From NCBI GenBank assembly GCA_035624785.1, contig DASPQV010000042.1, forward strand, positions 3,004-67,003: 64,000 bases of DNA. Direction: 5' to 3'. Positions 7,998-17,821 of this stretch are shown piece after piece. The position numbers and the translations under genes were made by a program. Positions within the stretch are counted from its first letter, which is position 1. Each line of letters begins with the position of its first letter. Below the pieces are notes generated by a model. That model was not told the origin of the DNA. It was given only the letters and a program-made list of their open reading frames with translations, and ran no database searches. Origin of the DNA: JAJZNI01 sp035624785. Lineage in GTDB: Bacteria; Chloroflexota; Dormibacteria; Aeolococcales; Aeolococcaceae.

Positions 7998-8822
7998 TCA
8001 CTTCTTGCGCCGGCGCACGATCATGGCGTCGGTCTTCTTGTTGTGGCGGGTGCGGTAGCCGAGGGCGGGCTTGCCCCATGGGGTCTGCGGATTCCCGCCC
8101 GCCCCGCTGCGGCCCTCGCCGCCACCGTGGGGATGATCAAAGGGGTTCATGGTCATGCCCCTGACCGTGGGGCGCCAGCCCCGCCAGCGGGACTTGCCCG
8201 CCTTGCCGATGTTTTCGTTCTCGTGGTCGACGTTGCCCACCTGCCCCACGGTGGCGAAGCAGCGGACGTCGATACGGCGCACCTCCCCGGAGGGCATGCG
8301 CACCGTCGCCATGGTGCCCTCGCGGGCGAGCAGCTGGGCCGCGCCCCCGGCGCTGCGAACCAGCTGCCCACCCCGCCCCGGCTGGACCTCCAGGTTGTGG
8401 ACGGTGGTGCCCAGCGGGATGGCGGAGAGGGGTAGCGCGTTGCCCGGCTTGATCTCGGCGCCGACGCCGGCACTCACCGTGGCCCCCACGCCGAGCCCGA
8501 GCGGAGCCAGGATGTACCGCTTCTCCCCATCCGCATAGTGGATCAGGGCGATCCGGGCGCTGCGGTTGGGGTCGTACTCGATGGCGGCCACCCGCCCCAG
8601 CACGTCGCGCTTGCTCCGCCGGAAGTCGATGACCCGGTAGAGCTTGGGGTGGCCGCCGCCCCGGTGGCGGACCGTGATCCGGCCGCCGCTGTTGCGGCCG
8701 CTCGCCTTCTTGAGGTGGACGGTGAGGCTGCGCTCGGGGGTGGTCTTGGTGACCTCCTCGAACGAGCTCACCGCCATGAAGCGGCGTCCCGGGCTGGTCG
8801 GCTTGTACTTGTTGACCGGCAT
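7998..8822 (-). CDS. rplB: Large ribosomal subunit protein uL2
   Basis: A 274-residue L2, an essential 23S rRNA-binding protein near the peptidyl-transferase centre. The catalytic-region signature GMTMNPFDHPHGGGEGRS, with the conserved His in HPHGGG, is present (about residues 221-238), as are KYKPTSPGRR at the N-terminus and GYRTRHNKKTDAMIVRRRKK at the end. Length standard. Confidence 0.98.
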   Translation of the reverse strand: MPVNKYKPTSPGRRFMAVSSFEEVTKTTPERSLTVHLKKASGRNSGGRITVRHRGGGHPKLYRVIDFRRSKRDVLGRVAAIEYDPNRSARIALIHYADGEKRYILAPLGLGVGATVSAGVGAEIKPGNALPLSAIPLGTTVHNLEVQPGRGGQLVRSAGGAAQLLAREGTMATVRMPSGEVRRIDVRCFATVGQVGNVDHENENIGKAGKSRWRGWRPTVRGMTMNPFDHPHGGGEGRSGAGGNPQTPWGKPALGYRTRHNKKTDAMIVRRRKK

Positions 8823-8825
8823 CGG

Positions 8826-9158
8826 CTAGACCCCCTCGAACAGGCCGGGGATCTTCTGCCCCGGCGCCAGGGTGATCACCGCCTTCTTCCAGCTCGGACT
8901 CCGGCCGCTGAGACGGTTGCCCCGCCCCCGGCGGTACTGCCGGTTGCGGACCTTGCCGTGGATCGTGACCACGTTGACGGCGGTCACGATCAGCTCCTGC
9001 TCCGGGAAGGCCTCCTCGATGGCCCGGCGGATCTCGATCTTGGTGACCCGGGGGGCGCAGGCGAACGTGTACTTGTTCAGCCGGCCCATCGCGCTGTAGG
9101 ACTTCTCACTCGAGATCGGCCGCAGGATCACCTGATGGAAGGCTCGTCCCTGGCTCAT
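8826..9158 (-). CDS. rplW: Large ribosomal subunit protein uL23
   Basis: A 110-residue L23 at the tunnel exit, the docking site for trigger factor and SRP. The core ILRPISSEKSYSAMGRLNKYTFACAPRVTKIEIRRAIEEAF and the loop VRNRQYRRGRGNRLSGRSPSWKKAVITL are typical. I took the ATG at 9158: it forms an ATGA overlap with the rplD stop and has a GGAGG seven bases upstream. The in-frame GTG at 9164 is too close to that motif. Confidence 0.96.
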   Translation of the reverse strand: MSQGRAFHQVILRPISSEKSYSAMGRLNKYTFACAPRVTKIEIRRAIEEAFPEQELIVTAVNVVTIHGKVRNRQYRRGRGNRLSGRSPSWKKAVITLAPGQKIPGLFEGV

Positions 9159-9778
9159 CCCCACGCCTCCCCGACATGCTCGACCGCGTCCCGGGTCATG
9201 ACCACGGTCCGGGCGGTGAGCAGGTCACGCACCGAGAGGTTGCCGGCCATCACGAGGCGCACCTCGGGCAGGTTGCGGGCACTCTTCTCCAGGGCCTCGT
9301 GGTGGCTGCCCAGCACCAGGAGAACCCGGCGGCGAGCCGGGAGCGCCTCGAGGAGGTCGACGACGACCCGGGTCCGGGGCTCCTCCAGGTCAAACTCGTC
9401 GAGAACCGTGATCTGACCCTCCTGCGCCTTGACGCTCAGGGCGCTGCGCAGCGCCAGGCGGCGCTGCTTGCGCGGCATATCCTGGCGGTGAGAGCGCGGG
9501 GTGGGTCCGAAGACGATGCCTCCGCCCGCGTAGTGAGGCGCCCGGATCGACCCCTGGCGGGCGCGCCCGGTGCCTTTCTGGCGGTACGGTTTGCGGCCGC
9601 CGCCGCTGACCTCGGTGCGGGTCTTGGTGTCATGGGTGCCCTGGCGCTGGTTGGCGAGCTGGCGCAGCAGAGCCTGGTGCATGGCGGCCCGATGAGGCAC
9701 GCCACCGAAGGCCCCCTCGGGCAGCTCCAGCTCGCCCCGGCTCTCGCCGGTCAAGCTCACCACGGGTGCGGTGGTCAT
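9155..9778 (-). CDS. rplD: Large ribosomal subunit protein uL4
   Basis: A 207-residue L4. The extended tunnel loop is visible (TKTRTEVSGGGRKPYRQKGTGRARQGSIRAPHYAGGGIVFGPTPRSH, about residues 50-97). The ending VMTRDAVEHVGEAWG is a normal L4 C-terminus. The ATG overlaps the rplC stop (ATGA). In E. coli L4 represses the S10 operon; whether it does so here cannot be judged from the sequence. Confidence 0.97.
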   Translation of the reverse strand: MTTAPVVSLTGESRGELELPEGAFGGVPHRAAMHQALLRQLANQRQGTHDTKTRTEVSGGGRKPYRQKGTGRARQGSIRAPHYAGGGIVFGPTPRSHRQDMPRKQRRLALRSALSVKAQEGQITVLDEFDLEEPRTRVVVDLLEALPARRRVLLVLGSHHEALEKSARNLPEVRLVMAGNLSVRDLLTARTVVMTRDAVEHVGEAWG

Positions 9779-10407
9779 CCCAGCGCCCCCGTGCGCGCGC
9801 TGTCCCTCACCAGCACCACCGCGTCACGGTGCCCCGGCACCGCGCCCCGGACCAGGAGCAGGTTGCGTTCGCTGTCGACCCGCACCACCTCGAGGTTCCG
9901 GACCGTCGCCCGGGCGGCCCCGAGGTGGCCCGCCATGCGCAGTCCCCGGAAGACCCGGGCCGCGTCCGTGGAGCCGATCGAGCCGGGCTGCTTGATGTTG
10001 TGAGAGCCATGGGTCACCGGGCCCCGGCCGAAGTGGTGGCGCTTGTGCTGACCGGCGAAGCCCTTGCCCTGGCTGGTCCCGGTGACGTCGACCCGCTCCC
10101 CGGGGCTGAAGACGTCGACCGAGACCCGCTGCCCTGGGGTCGGGCTGCCGGCATCGCGGACCTCGGCGAGCCGGCCCAGCGACGGAGTCCCAGCTCGCTT
10201 GAAATGGCCGGCCTGGGCCTTGGTGGTCCGGCGACTGGTGCGGAGCCCCAAGCCCAGCTGGACCGCCTCGTAGCCGTCCACGGCGACGCTCTTGACCTGC
10301 ACCACGTGGCAGGAGTCGGCCTCCAGGACGGTGACCGGCACCACGGTGCCGCGCTCCGTGAAGAGCTGGGTCATGCCCACCTTGCGGGCGAGGATCCCCT
10401 TCGCCAT
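9775..10407 (-). CDS. rplC: Large ribosomal subunit protein uL3
   Basis: A 210-residue L3. MAKGILARKVGMTQLFTERGTVVPVTVLEA is the classical start, and the central finger GTSQGKGFAGQHKRHHFGRGPVTHGSHNIKQPGSIGS contains the conserved Gln that is methylated in many bacteria. Four bases separate it from rpsJ. Confidence 0.98.
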   Translation of the reverse strand: MAKGILARKVGMTQLFTERGTVVPVTVLEADSCHVVQVKSVAVDGYEAVQLGLGLRTSRRTTKAQAGHFKRAGTPSLGRLAEVRDAGSPTPGQRVSVDVFSPGERVDVTGTSQGKGFAGQHKRHHFGRGPVTHGSHNIKQPGSIGSTDAARVFRGLRMAGHLGAARATVRNLEVVRVDSERNLLLVRGAVPGHRDAVVLVRDSARTGALG

Positions 10408-10411
10408 CGCC

Positions 10412-10729
10412 TTACCGTTGATCTCCTAGCTTGATCTCGATGTCGACGCCGCTCGGCAGGTTGAGCCGCATCAGAGCGTCGACCACCTTGGGGTTGGGAT
10501 CGAGGATGTCGAGGATCCGCTTGTGGGTGCGCATCTCGAACTGCTCCCGCGAGTCCTTGTCGATGAAGGGGGAGCGGACCACGGTCCACTTGCTGATCCG
10601 GGTGGGCAGCGGTACCGGCCCGGCCACGTGAGCCCCGGTCCGGACCACGGTCTCCACGATCCTCGAGGCCGCCTGGTCGAGGACCCGGTGGTCGTAGGCC
10701 TTGAGCCGGATGCGGATCTTCTGTGCCAT
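10412..10729 (-). CDS. rpsJ: Small ribosomal subunit protein uS10 (NusE)
   Basis: A 105-residue S10, which works in the 30S head and, as NusE, in transcription antitermination. MAQKIRIRLKAYDHRVLDQAASRIVETV and the loop GPVPLPTRISKWTVVRSPFIDKDSREQFEMRTHKR are diagnostic. It follows tuf after 30 bases, so the str and S10 blocks are probably one transcription unit. Confidence 0.98.
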   Translation of the reverse strand: MAQKIRIRLKAYDHRVLDQAASRIVETVVRTGAHVAGPVPLPTRISKWTVVRSPFIDKDSREQFEMRTHKRILDILDPNPKVVDALMRLNLPSGVDIEIKLGDQR

Positions 10730-10759
10730 GACGTTGTCCGGTGACTGTCCCCTGGCCCG

Positions 10760-11950
<1,191 letters not shown>

Positions 11951-12008
11951 TGCCTTCTCGGTTCCTCTGCGGGGCGGTGGTCCTTCTTCTTCTCTGCTTC
12001 CGGGTCGA

Positions 12009-14123
12009 TCAGGTCCTGGCCTTGGCGACGATCTCGTCGGCCAGGCTGGAGGGGAGCTGCTGGTAGTGGTCGAACTCCATGGAGTGGGATGCCCGCCCCT
12101 GGGTCATGGAGCGGAGCTCCGTGGCGTAGCCGAACATGGAGGCGAGCGGCACCAGAGCATGCACGATCTGGGTGGTGCCTCGCCCCTCCATGCCCAGGAT
12201 GTGGCCCCGCCGCCCGGTCAGGTCGCCCATGACGTCACCCATGAACTCCTCGGGCATGGAGACGTCCACCTTCATGATCGGCTCCAGCAGGGCCGGCTTG
12301 GCCTTGCGCATGCCGTCCTTGAAGCCGATCGAGCCGGCGATCTGGAAGGCCTGCTCGCTGGAATCCACCTCGTGGTAGGAGCCGTCGACCAGGGCGACCC
12401 GGACGTCCACCACCGGATAGCCGGCCAGGACACCGTTGGCCATGGCGTCGGCCACCCCCTTCTCCACCGGCTTCCAGTACTCGCGGGGGACGGTCCCTCC
12501 CACCACCTTGGAGGTGAACTCGAAGCCCTTGCCCGAGGTGTTGGGCTCCAGCTGCAGCTCGACGTGGCCGTACTGGCCGCGGCCTCCGGTCTGGCGGACG
12601 AACCGGCCGGTGCCGTGAGCGGGCGCGGTGATGGTCTCGCGGTAGGCGACCTGGGGCCGGCCGACGTTGGCGTCGACCCGGAACTCTCGGAGCATCCGGT
12701 CGACGATGATCTCGAGGTGGAGCTCGCCCATCCCCGAGATCACGGTCTGGCCGCTGTCCTCGTCGGTCCGGACCCGGAAGGTGGGGTCCTCGGCGGCCAG
12801 CCGCTGCAGCGCCAGGGCCATCTTGTCCTGGTCGGCCTTGGTCTTGGGCTCGACCGCGACCGAGATCACCGGCTCCGGGAAGACCATCGACTCGAGGACG
12901 ATCGGCGCCCGCTCGGCACACAGGGTGTCGCCGGTGGTGGTGCCCTTGAGCCCGATGGCCGCGGCGATGTCGCCGGTCCGCACCTCCTCGATCTCCTCGC
13001 GGTGGTTGGCGTGCATCTGGAGGATCCGGCCGATCCGCTCGCGCTGGCCCCGGGTGGCGTTGAGGACGTAGGAGCCGCTCCGGAGCGTCCCGCTGTAGAC
13101 CCGGAAGAAGGTGAGGTTGCCGACGAAGGGATCGTTGGCGATCTTGAACGCCAGGGCCGCGAAGGGCTCCCGGTCGCTGGGCAGCCGCTGCCCCGGCCGG
13201 TCCGAATCGGGCACGTGGCCCTGGATCGCGGGAACGTCCAGGGGTGAGGGCAGGAAATCGACGACGGCGTCGAGCATGGGCTGGACGCCCTTGTTCTTCA
13301 GGGCCGCGCCGCAGAGGACCGGGACCAGCTGGGTCTTGATGGTGCCGATCCTGAGCCCGCGCCGGATGTCGTCGGCGCTGAGCTGCTCACCCTCGAGGTA
13401 CCGGGCGAGCAGCTGATCGTCGGTTTCGGCCACCGCCTCCAGGAGCACGTGCCGCCACCTCTCGACCTCCTCTCGCATCGAGGGGGGGATGGCGCCCCGC
13501 TCGCTGGTCGTGCCCAGGTCGTCGAGGTAGGTGATGGTGGTCAGGTTGATGAGATCGACCATGCCCCGGAAGCCGTCCTCGCTGCCGATGGGCAGCTGGA
13601 CCGGCACCGGCCGGGCGCCGAGACGCTGCCGGATCGACTCCATCGAGGCGAAGAAGTCTGCCCCCACCCGGTCCATCTTGTTGATCAAGCAGATCCGGGG
13701 GACCCCGTAGCGATCGGCCTGCCTCCAGACGGTCTCGGACTGGGGCTCGACCCCCGCGACAGCGTCGAAGACAGCAACCGCGCCATCCAGGACCCGCAGG
13801 CTTCGCTCGACCTCGACTGTGAAGTCCACGTGCCCGGGCGTATCGATGATGTTGATCCGGTGGCCGCGCCACTCCGCGGCCGTGGCCGCCGAGGTGATGG
13901 TGATGCCGCGCTCCTGCTCCTGGACCATCCAGTCCATGGTGGCAGCCCCCTCGTGGACCTCCCCCATCTTGTGGATGCGCCCGGTGTAGAAGAGGATGCG
14001 CTCGGTCGTCGTGGTCTTGCCCGCGTCGATGTGGGCCATGATCCCGATGTTCCGGTAGCGCTCCAGGGCGACGGCGCGGCCGGAGACGGCGGTGCTCATC
14101 TTCTGCTCGACAGCTACCGGCAC
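12009..14123 (-). CDS. fusA: Elongation factor G
   Basis: A 704-residue EF-G, the translocation GTPase. The P-loop AHIDAGKTTTTERIL is at about residues 30-44, followed by the switch region ERGITITSAATA, DTPGHVDF and NKMDRVGADF; domains II-V continue to the C-terminus. The first in-frame start is a GTG two bases after the rpsG stop; an ATG eight codons later (MSTAVSGRA) is a credible alternative, and neither has a strong Shine-Dalgarno. The length suits canonical EF-G rather than a ribosome-recycling paralogue. Confidence 0.98.
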   Translation of the reverse strand: MPVAVEQKMSTAVSGRAVALERYRNIGIMAHIDAGKTTTTERILFYTGRIHKMGEVHEGAATMDWMVQEQERGITITSAATAAEWRGHRINIIDTPGHVDFTVEVERSLRVLDGAVAVFDAVAGVEPQSETVWRQADRYGVPRICLINKMDRVGADFFASMESIRQRLGARPVPVQLPIGSEDGFRGMVDLINLTTITYLDDLGTTSERGAIPPSMREEVERWRHVLLEAVAETDDQLLARYLEGEQLSADDIRRGLRIGTIKTQLVPVLCGAALKNKGVQPMLDAVVDFLPSPLDVPAIQGHVPDSDRPGQRLPSDREPFAALAFKIANDPFVGNLTFFRVYSGTLRSGSYVLNATRGQRERIGRILQMHANHREEIEEVRTGDIAAAIGLKGTTTGDTLCAERAPIVLESMVFPEPVISVAVEPKTKADQDKMALALQRLAAEDPTFRVRTDEDSGQTVISGMGELHLEIIVDRMLREFRVDANVGRPQVAYRETITAPAHGTGRFVRQTGGRGQYGHVELQLEPNTSGKGFEFTSKVVGGTVPREYWKPVEKGVADAMANGVLAGYPVVDVRVALVDGSYHEVDSSEQAFQIAGSIGFKDGMRKAKPALLEPIMKVDVSMPEEFMGDVMGDLTGRRGHILGMEGRGTTQIVHALVPLASMFGYATELRSMTQGRASHSMEFDHYQQLPSSLADEIVAKART

Positions 14124-14124
14124 G

Positions 14125-14595
14125 TCAGTACCGGAAATGCGAGAAGGCCTTGTTGGACTCGGCCATCTTGTGGGTGTCTTCCTTCCTCTTGACCGAGGCC
14201 CCCACCCCGTTGGCCGCGTCCATCAGCTCGGCAGCCAGCTTGTCGGCCATGCTCCGGCCGCCCCGAGCCCGGGCGTAGCGGATGATCCAGCGCCTGGCCA
14301 GGGCCTGGCGCCGGTCGTGGCGGATCTCGACCGGCACCTGGTAAGTGGCCCCGCCGACCCGCTTGGGCTTGACCTCGATGACCGGCGTCACGTTGCGCAT
14401 CGCCTGGTCGAAGATGTCGAGCGGCTCGCGCCGTCCCGACCGCCTGACCTTCTCGAAGGCGTCGTAGACGATCCGCTGGGCCGTCGACTTCTTGCCCTCG
14501 AGCATCACGCAGTTGATGAACTTGGCGAGCGCGGGGCTGCCGTAGATCGGGTCGGGGAGGATGGTGCGTCGCTGGACGCGAGCTCGCCGGGGCAT
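14125..14595 (-). CDS. rpsG: Small ribosomal subunit protein uS7
   Basis: A 156-residue S7, which nucleates assembly of the 30S head. MPRRARVQRRTILPDPIYGSPALAKFINCVMLEGKKSTAQRIVYDAF and the C-terminal RGGRSMADKLAAELMDAANGVGASVKRKEDTHKMAESNKAFSHFRY are typical. It lies six bases after rpsL. Confidence 0.98.
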   Translation of the reverse strand: MPRRARVQRRTILPDPIYGSPALAKFINCVMLEGKKSTAQRIVYDAFEKVRRSGRREPLDIFDQAMRNVTPVIEVKPKRVGGATYQVPVEIRHDRRQALARRWIIRYARARGGRSMADKLAAELMDAANGVGASVKRKEDTHKMAESNKAFSHFRY

Positions 14596-14601
14596 CTCTG
14601 A

Positions 14602-14985
14602 CTACCTGGTCGCGGCCTTCTCGCGCTTGGCGCCGTACTTGCTGCGCCCCTGCTTGCGGTTCTTGGTCCCGGCCGTGTCCAGGGTTCCCCGGATGATGTG
14701 GTAGCGCACGCCGGGCAGGTCCTTGACCCGGCCGCCCCGGATCAGCACCACCGAGTGCTCCTGGAGGTTGTGGCCGATACCGGGGATGTAGGCGGTGACC
14801 TCAGCCTTGCTGGTCAGGCGGACGCGGGCAACCTTGCGCAGCGCCGAGTTCGGCTTCTTGGGAGTGGTCGTATAGACGCGGACGCATACGCCGCGCCGTT
14901 GCGGCGACCCCCGAAGGGCCGGGGCCTTGGTCTTCCGGGTGACCCGGACGCGGCCCCCGCGGACCAGCTGCTGGATGGTGGGCAC
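14602..14985 (-). CDS. rpsL: Small ribosomal subunit protein uS12
   Basis: S12 of 127 residues, a decoding-centre protein. The two loops where streptomycin resistance arises carry the usual sensitive residues: TTTPKKPNSALRKVARVRL and the GRVKDLPGVRYHIIRG loop. The frame is open further upstream, but the GTG at 14985 (MPTIQQLVRGGR) gives the family start and has a GGAG motif just upstream. It is the first gene of the long ribosomal cluster. Confidence 0.97.
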   Translation of the reverse strand: MPTIQQLVRGGRVRVTRKTKAPALRGSPQRRGVCVRVYTTTPKKPNSALRKVARVRLTSKAEVTAYIPGIGHNLQEHSVVLIRGGRVKDLPGVRYHIIRGTLDTAGTKNRKQGRSKYGAKREKAATR

Positions 14986-15063
14986 AGAACTCCGTCGATA
15001 CTTGAACAGCGCCCCCGGCGGGGCGCGCGAACACAACGCGGCCGAAAGGACGCGCGACCGAGC

Positions 15064-15093
15064 ATCCTACCAGCGTCCGGGGGCGGGCGTCAA
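15064..15093 (-). promoter_or_regulatory. Sigma-70-type promoter of the str-S10-spc cluster
   Basis: Read on the minus strand, TTGACG (15093-15088) and TAGGAT (15069-15064) are separated by 18 bases. This is close to the housekeeping consensus and correctly placed, about 80 bases before the rpsL GTG. A TTTTGAA stretch lies directly upstream of the -35. No comparable promoter was seen inside the cluster, so this is probably the main promoter for about 15 kb. Confidence 0.7.
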
Positions 15094-15194
15094 TTCAAAA
15101 GGGCTGCGGGCCCGGTTTCGGCCGCCCGCCGCGCCGACGGCCGCTACGTCTCATGGGGCGGCCGACCGCCTCCCGCTCCGGCGGCCCCGCCCCC

Positions 15195-16625
15195 TCAGCG
15201 CCGCCTCGCCCCTCGGGCGTCGGACGCCTTGAGCGAGGCCAGGGGCCGGAGCCGGTGCTCCACCACCGCCAGGCCGGCGGCGACCACGGCGTCGACCACC
15301 TCCTGGGAGGACTTGTAGGCGGGGCCCGCCTCGTCGATGGGCACCCTGCCGTCGGCGTTGACCAGGATCCCGGCTCGGCGGTAGCGGTCGTCGATCTCGC
15401 GCTGGCTGAGCTGGCGGACCGCCGCTGAACGGGAGAGCCGCCTGCCCGCCCCGTGGTTGACCGAGTAGCCGCTGGCGGCGGCGCCGGGCAGGGGCCGGAG
15501 GATGAAGGAGAGGTCGAAATTCGACCCCGGGATCAGCACCGGGTGCCCGCTCCCGGCCCACGGGGTCCCGAGCAGCGCCGGATGCCCCGCCGGGAAGGCC
15601 CGGGTGGCCCCCTTGCGGTGGACCTGGACCTCGCCGAGCTCAGGGTGGGTCTCCCGCTGGACCAGGTTGTGGCTGATCTCGTAGACCAGCTCGAGGGGCG
15701 CGCCGAAGGTCTCCCGGAAGGCGGCGGCGACCTCCTCCACGATCACCATCCGGTTGACGATCGCGAAGTTGGCGGCGGCCGCCACCGCGTTCAGATAGCC
15801 CCGGTAGTGCGGCGACTCCGGGGTGAAGAAGCCGAGATCGAGATCCCGGATCTCCGGCCGCTCCGCCCGGGCGAGGGCGAAGTAGTTGGTGGCCAGGCCG
15901 TGGCCAAAGCCCCGGCTGCCGGTGTGCACCTGGACGAAGAGGGTGCCGGCATCCAGGCTCTCCTGGAGCTCGATGAAGTGGTTGCCGCCCCCCAGGGAAC
16001 CCAGCTGGGGAATGCCCCGCTCCGGCCGGCCCGGGCCGCCCCAGGGGATCTGCCAGCCGTCGTCGACAGGGAGGCGGTGGCGTTCGGCCCGATATCGGTC
16101 GAATCCGCTCCCATACCTCTCGCTGTAGTGCGCAGCCCCGCCCCGGCAGATCGCCTCGAACTCCCGCTCGCCCAGCCGGCGCAGCCGGGTGAGGCTGGCC
16201 TCCCCGGGCCCCATGGCGACCCGGCGGAGCACGGCGCGGTTGAAGGAGAGCCGCCTTTCCGGGGTGGCGGCGGCCGCAGGGACCTCCGACCTGGCGGAGA
16301 CCATCCCGCAGCTGATGTCGAAGCCGACTGGCCCCATCGCGACGGCCCCGGTCTCGGCGTCGGTCAGGATCACCGAGCCCACCGGCACCCCATACCCGGT
16401 GTGGACGTCCGGGGTGATGGCGACCAGCCGGACCCCGGGGAACCGGGTGGCGTTGACGACCTGCGAGTAGACCTCGTCCTCGGCCTCGGCGAGCAGGGCC
16501 GGGGTGAGGAACAGGCGGACCGGCACCGCCCCGGTGTCCTCGGTGGCGAGGTCGTACCAGCCGCCCGGGTTGCGCCGGGCAAGGTCCCGCCAGCGCTGGG
16601 CGTCGGCGAGGCGGGCCGCGGTCAC
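15195..16625 (-). CDS. rtcB: RNA-splicing ligase RtcB
   Basis: A 476-residue RtcB, the Mn2+/GTP-dependent ligase that joins 2',3'-cyclic phosphate (or 3'-phosphate) and 5'-hydroxyl RNA ends. Family motifs in order are PDVHTGYGVPVGSV (from residue 72), GFDISCGM (101-108, with the metal-binding Cys106), SLGGGNHFIEL, VHTGSRGFGH and SVNHGAGRRLSR. His391 in the last motif is the expected guanylylated residue. The start is GTG. No rtcA, rtcR or archease gene is beside it; it stands alone between the ribosomal cluster and an SDR gene. The role here could be tRNA or rRNA repair (inference). Confidence 0.93.
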   Translation of the reverse strand: MTAARLADAQRWRDLARRNPGGWYDLATEDTGAVPVRLFLTPALLAEAEDEVYSQVVNATRFPGVRLVAITPDVHTGYGVPVGSVILTDAETGAVAMGPVGFDISCGMVSARSEVPAAAATPERRLSFNRAVLRRVAMGPGEASLTRLRRLGEREFEAICRGGAAHYSERYGSGFDRYRAERHRLPVDDGWQIPWGGPGRPERGIPQLGSLGGGNHFIELQESLDAGTLFVQVHTGSRGFGHGLATNYFALARAERPEIRDLDLGFFTPESPHYRGYLNAVAAAANFAIVNRMVIVEEVAAAFRETFGAPLELVYEISHNLVQRETHPELGEVQVHRKGATRAFPAGHPALLGTPWAGSGHPVLIPGSNFDLSFILRPLPGAAASGYSVNHGAGRRLSRSAAVRQLSQREIDDRYRRAGILVNADGRVPIDEAGPAYKSSQEVVDAVVAAGLAVVEHRLRPLASLKASDARGARRR

Positions 16626-16722
16626 GCCGTCATGATCGGACGAAATCCCAGCTTGGGCTACAAGGGGGCCCGCTCCGTCGGCGGCCTCCGGGCCGGCCTC
16701 CAGGGCGGTCGCGGCGCGGGCC

Positions 16723-17493
16723 TCAGATGAACTTGGGGTAGGTGCTCAACCCGCCGTCCACCACCAGGGTGGTCCCGGTGACGTAGCCGGCCTGGTCGCT
16801 GGCCGCCCAGGCGACGGCGGCGGCGATCTCCTCGGGCTGGCCGAAGCGGCCCAGCGGGATCTCCGCCTCGACCTGGCGCCGGGCCTCAGCATCATCGAGC
16901 ACGGATTCGTTGATCGGGGTGGCGATGGCCCCGGGAGCGACCGCCAGGACGCGGACACCCAGGGGAGCGAGCTCCCGGGCCACCGTCTGGGTCAGCAGCT
17001 TCATGCCGCCCTTGGAGGCGCAGTAGTGGGCGAATCCCGGCCAGGGGATGAACTCGTGGACGGAGCTCATGTTGACGATCACCCCCCGCCGCTGCGCGGC
17101 CATCAGCTTGCCGGCCTCGCGGAGGCAGAGGAACGCGCCGGTCAGGTTGGTGCGGAGCACCGCGTCCCACACCGCGAGGGGCATCTCCAGGGTCGGCACG
17201 CGCTTCTCGATGCCGGCGTTGTTGACCAGGATGTCGAGCCCGCCGAACCGCTCCCCGCACCCGGCGACCATCCGGACCACGTCGGCCTCGCTGCCGACGT
17301 CCGCCTGGACCGAGCAGGCGTCCCTGCCCCCCCGGTGGATCTCGGCGACCACGGCTTCGGCGTCGCCGCGCTCGCGGTCGGAGTAGTAGTTGACGGCCAC
17401 GCTCGCGCCCTCGGCGCCGAGGCGAAGAGCCGTCGCCCTGCCGATGCCGCTGGACGCCCCGGTGACCAGCGCTCGCCGTCCTTCAAGGAGCAT
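16723..17493 (-). CDS. Short-chain dehydrogenase/reductase, FabG/glucose-dehydrogenase-like
   Basis: A 256-residue classical SDR with a Rossmann fold. The cofactor motif GASSGIG is at residues 12-18, NNAG comes after strand 4, and the catalytic Ser144, Tyr157 and Lys161 (YCASK) are all present. The C-terminal GYVTGTTLVVDGG is the usual SDR end. The stretch just after beta-2 (VNYYSDRERGDAEAV) resembles glucose 1-dehydrogenase and 3-oxoacyl-ACP reductase relatives, but the substrate cannot be told from sequence. A GGGGGATC motif precedes the ATG. Neighbours give no pathway context. Confidence 0.85.
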   Translation of the reverse strand: MLLEGRRALVTGASSGIGRATALRLGAEGASVAVNYYSDRERGDAEAVVAEIHRGGRDACSVQADVGSEADVVRMVAGCGERFGGLDILVNNAGIEKRVPTLEMPLAVWDAVLRTNLTGAFLCLREAGKLMAAQRRGVIVNMSSVHEFIPWPGFAHYCASKGGMKLLTQTVARELAPLGVRVLAVAPGAIATPINESVLDDAEARRQVEAEIPLGRFGQPEEIAAAVAWAASDQAGYVTGTTLVVDGGLSTYPKFI

Positions 17494-17677
17494 CTCGGAT
17501 CCCCCAGGTGCGGACCACAGCCGGCCGAGCGACCACGAGGGCGCCGGCCGGGCTCACCCCCCATGGTGAGCCGGGGGACGCTGATAGTGAGCCGGGGACG
17601 GGGCAGGGAATCCCCAGCCACCCGGCGCCCTGGTATCCTCACCGGGCTCAAGGACCCATCACGGCCCGCAGCATCTC
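17494..17677. other. Intergenic region upstream of rplJ with inverted and direct repeats
   Basis: No gene is seen. GGCTCACC (17551-17558) and GGTGAGCC (17565-17572) form a perfect 8-base inverted repeat with a 6-base spacer. GTGAGCCGGGG occurs twice in direct orientation, at 17567 and 17587, the first copy overlapping the inverted repeat. A TATCCT at about 17634 could be a -10 for the rplJ operon, but no convincing -35 is at the right distance. It separates the minus-strand SDR gene from the plus-strand rplJ and must hold the rplJL promoter. Confidence 0.45.
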
Positions 17678-17735
17678 GCCCGAGACCGCAGGCGGGGAGA
17701 CCCTCCCCTCAATCTCCTGCGCAGGTGGGATCGGC
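17678..17735 (+). ncRNA. Probable ribosomal protein L10 leader
   Basis: The rplJ 5' region contains the paired blocks typical of L10 leaders, the mRNA structure bound by L10(L12)4 for autorepression: GACCGCAGGCGGGGAG (17684-17699) and AATCTCCTGCGCAGGTGGG (17711-17729), with a short variable loop between. CGCAGG and CCTGCG can pair. Position about 90 bases upstream of rplJ fits. Identified by eye; a covariance-model scan was not possible. Confidence 0.55.
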
Positions 17736-17821
17736 CGCCACGGTCCGGCGTCCTCCGGCGCCGGCCGCCCGCCGCTCCTCTCGGGAGGGAGCCGCGGCGC
17801 CCGCAGCACGGGAGGACCAGC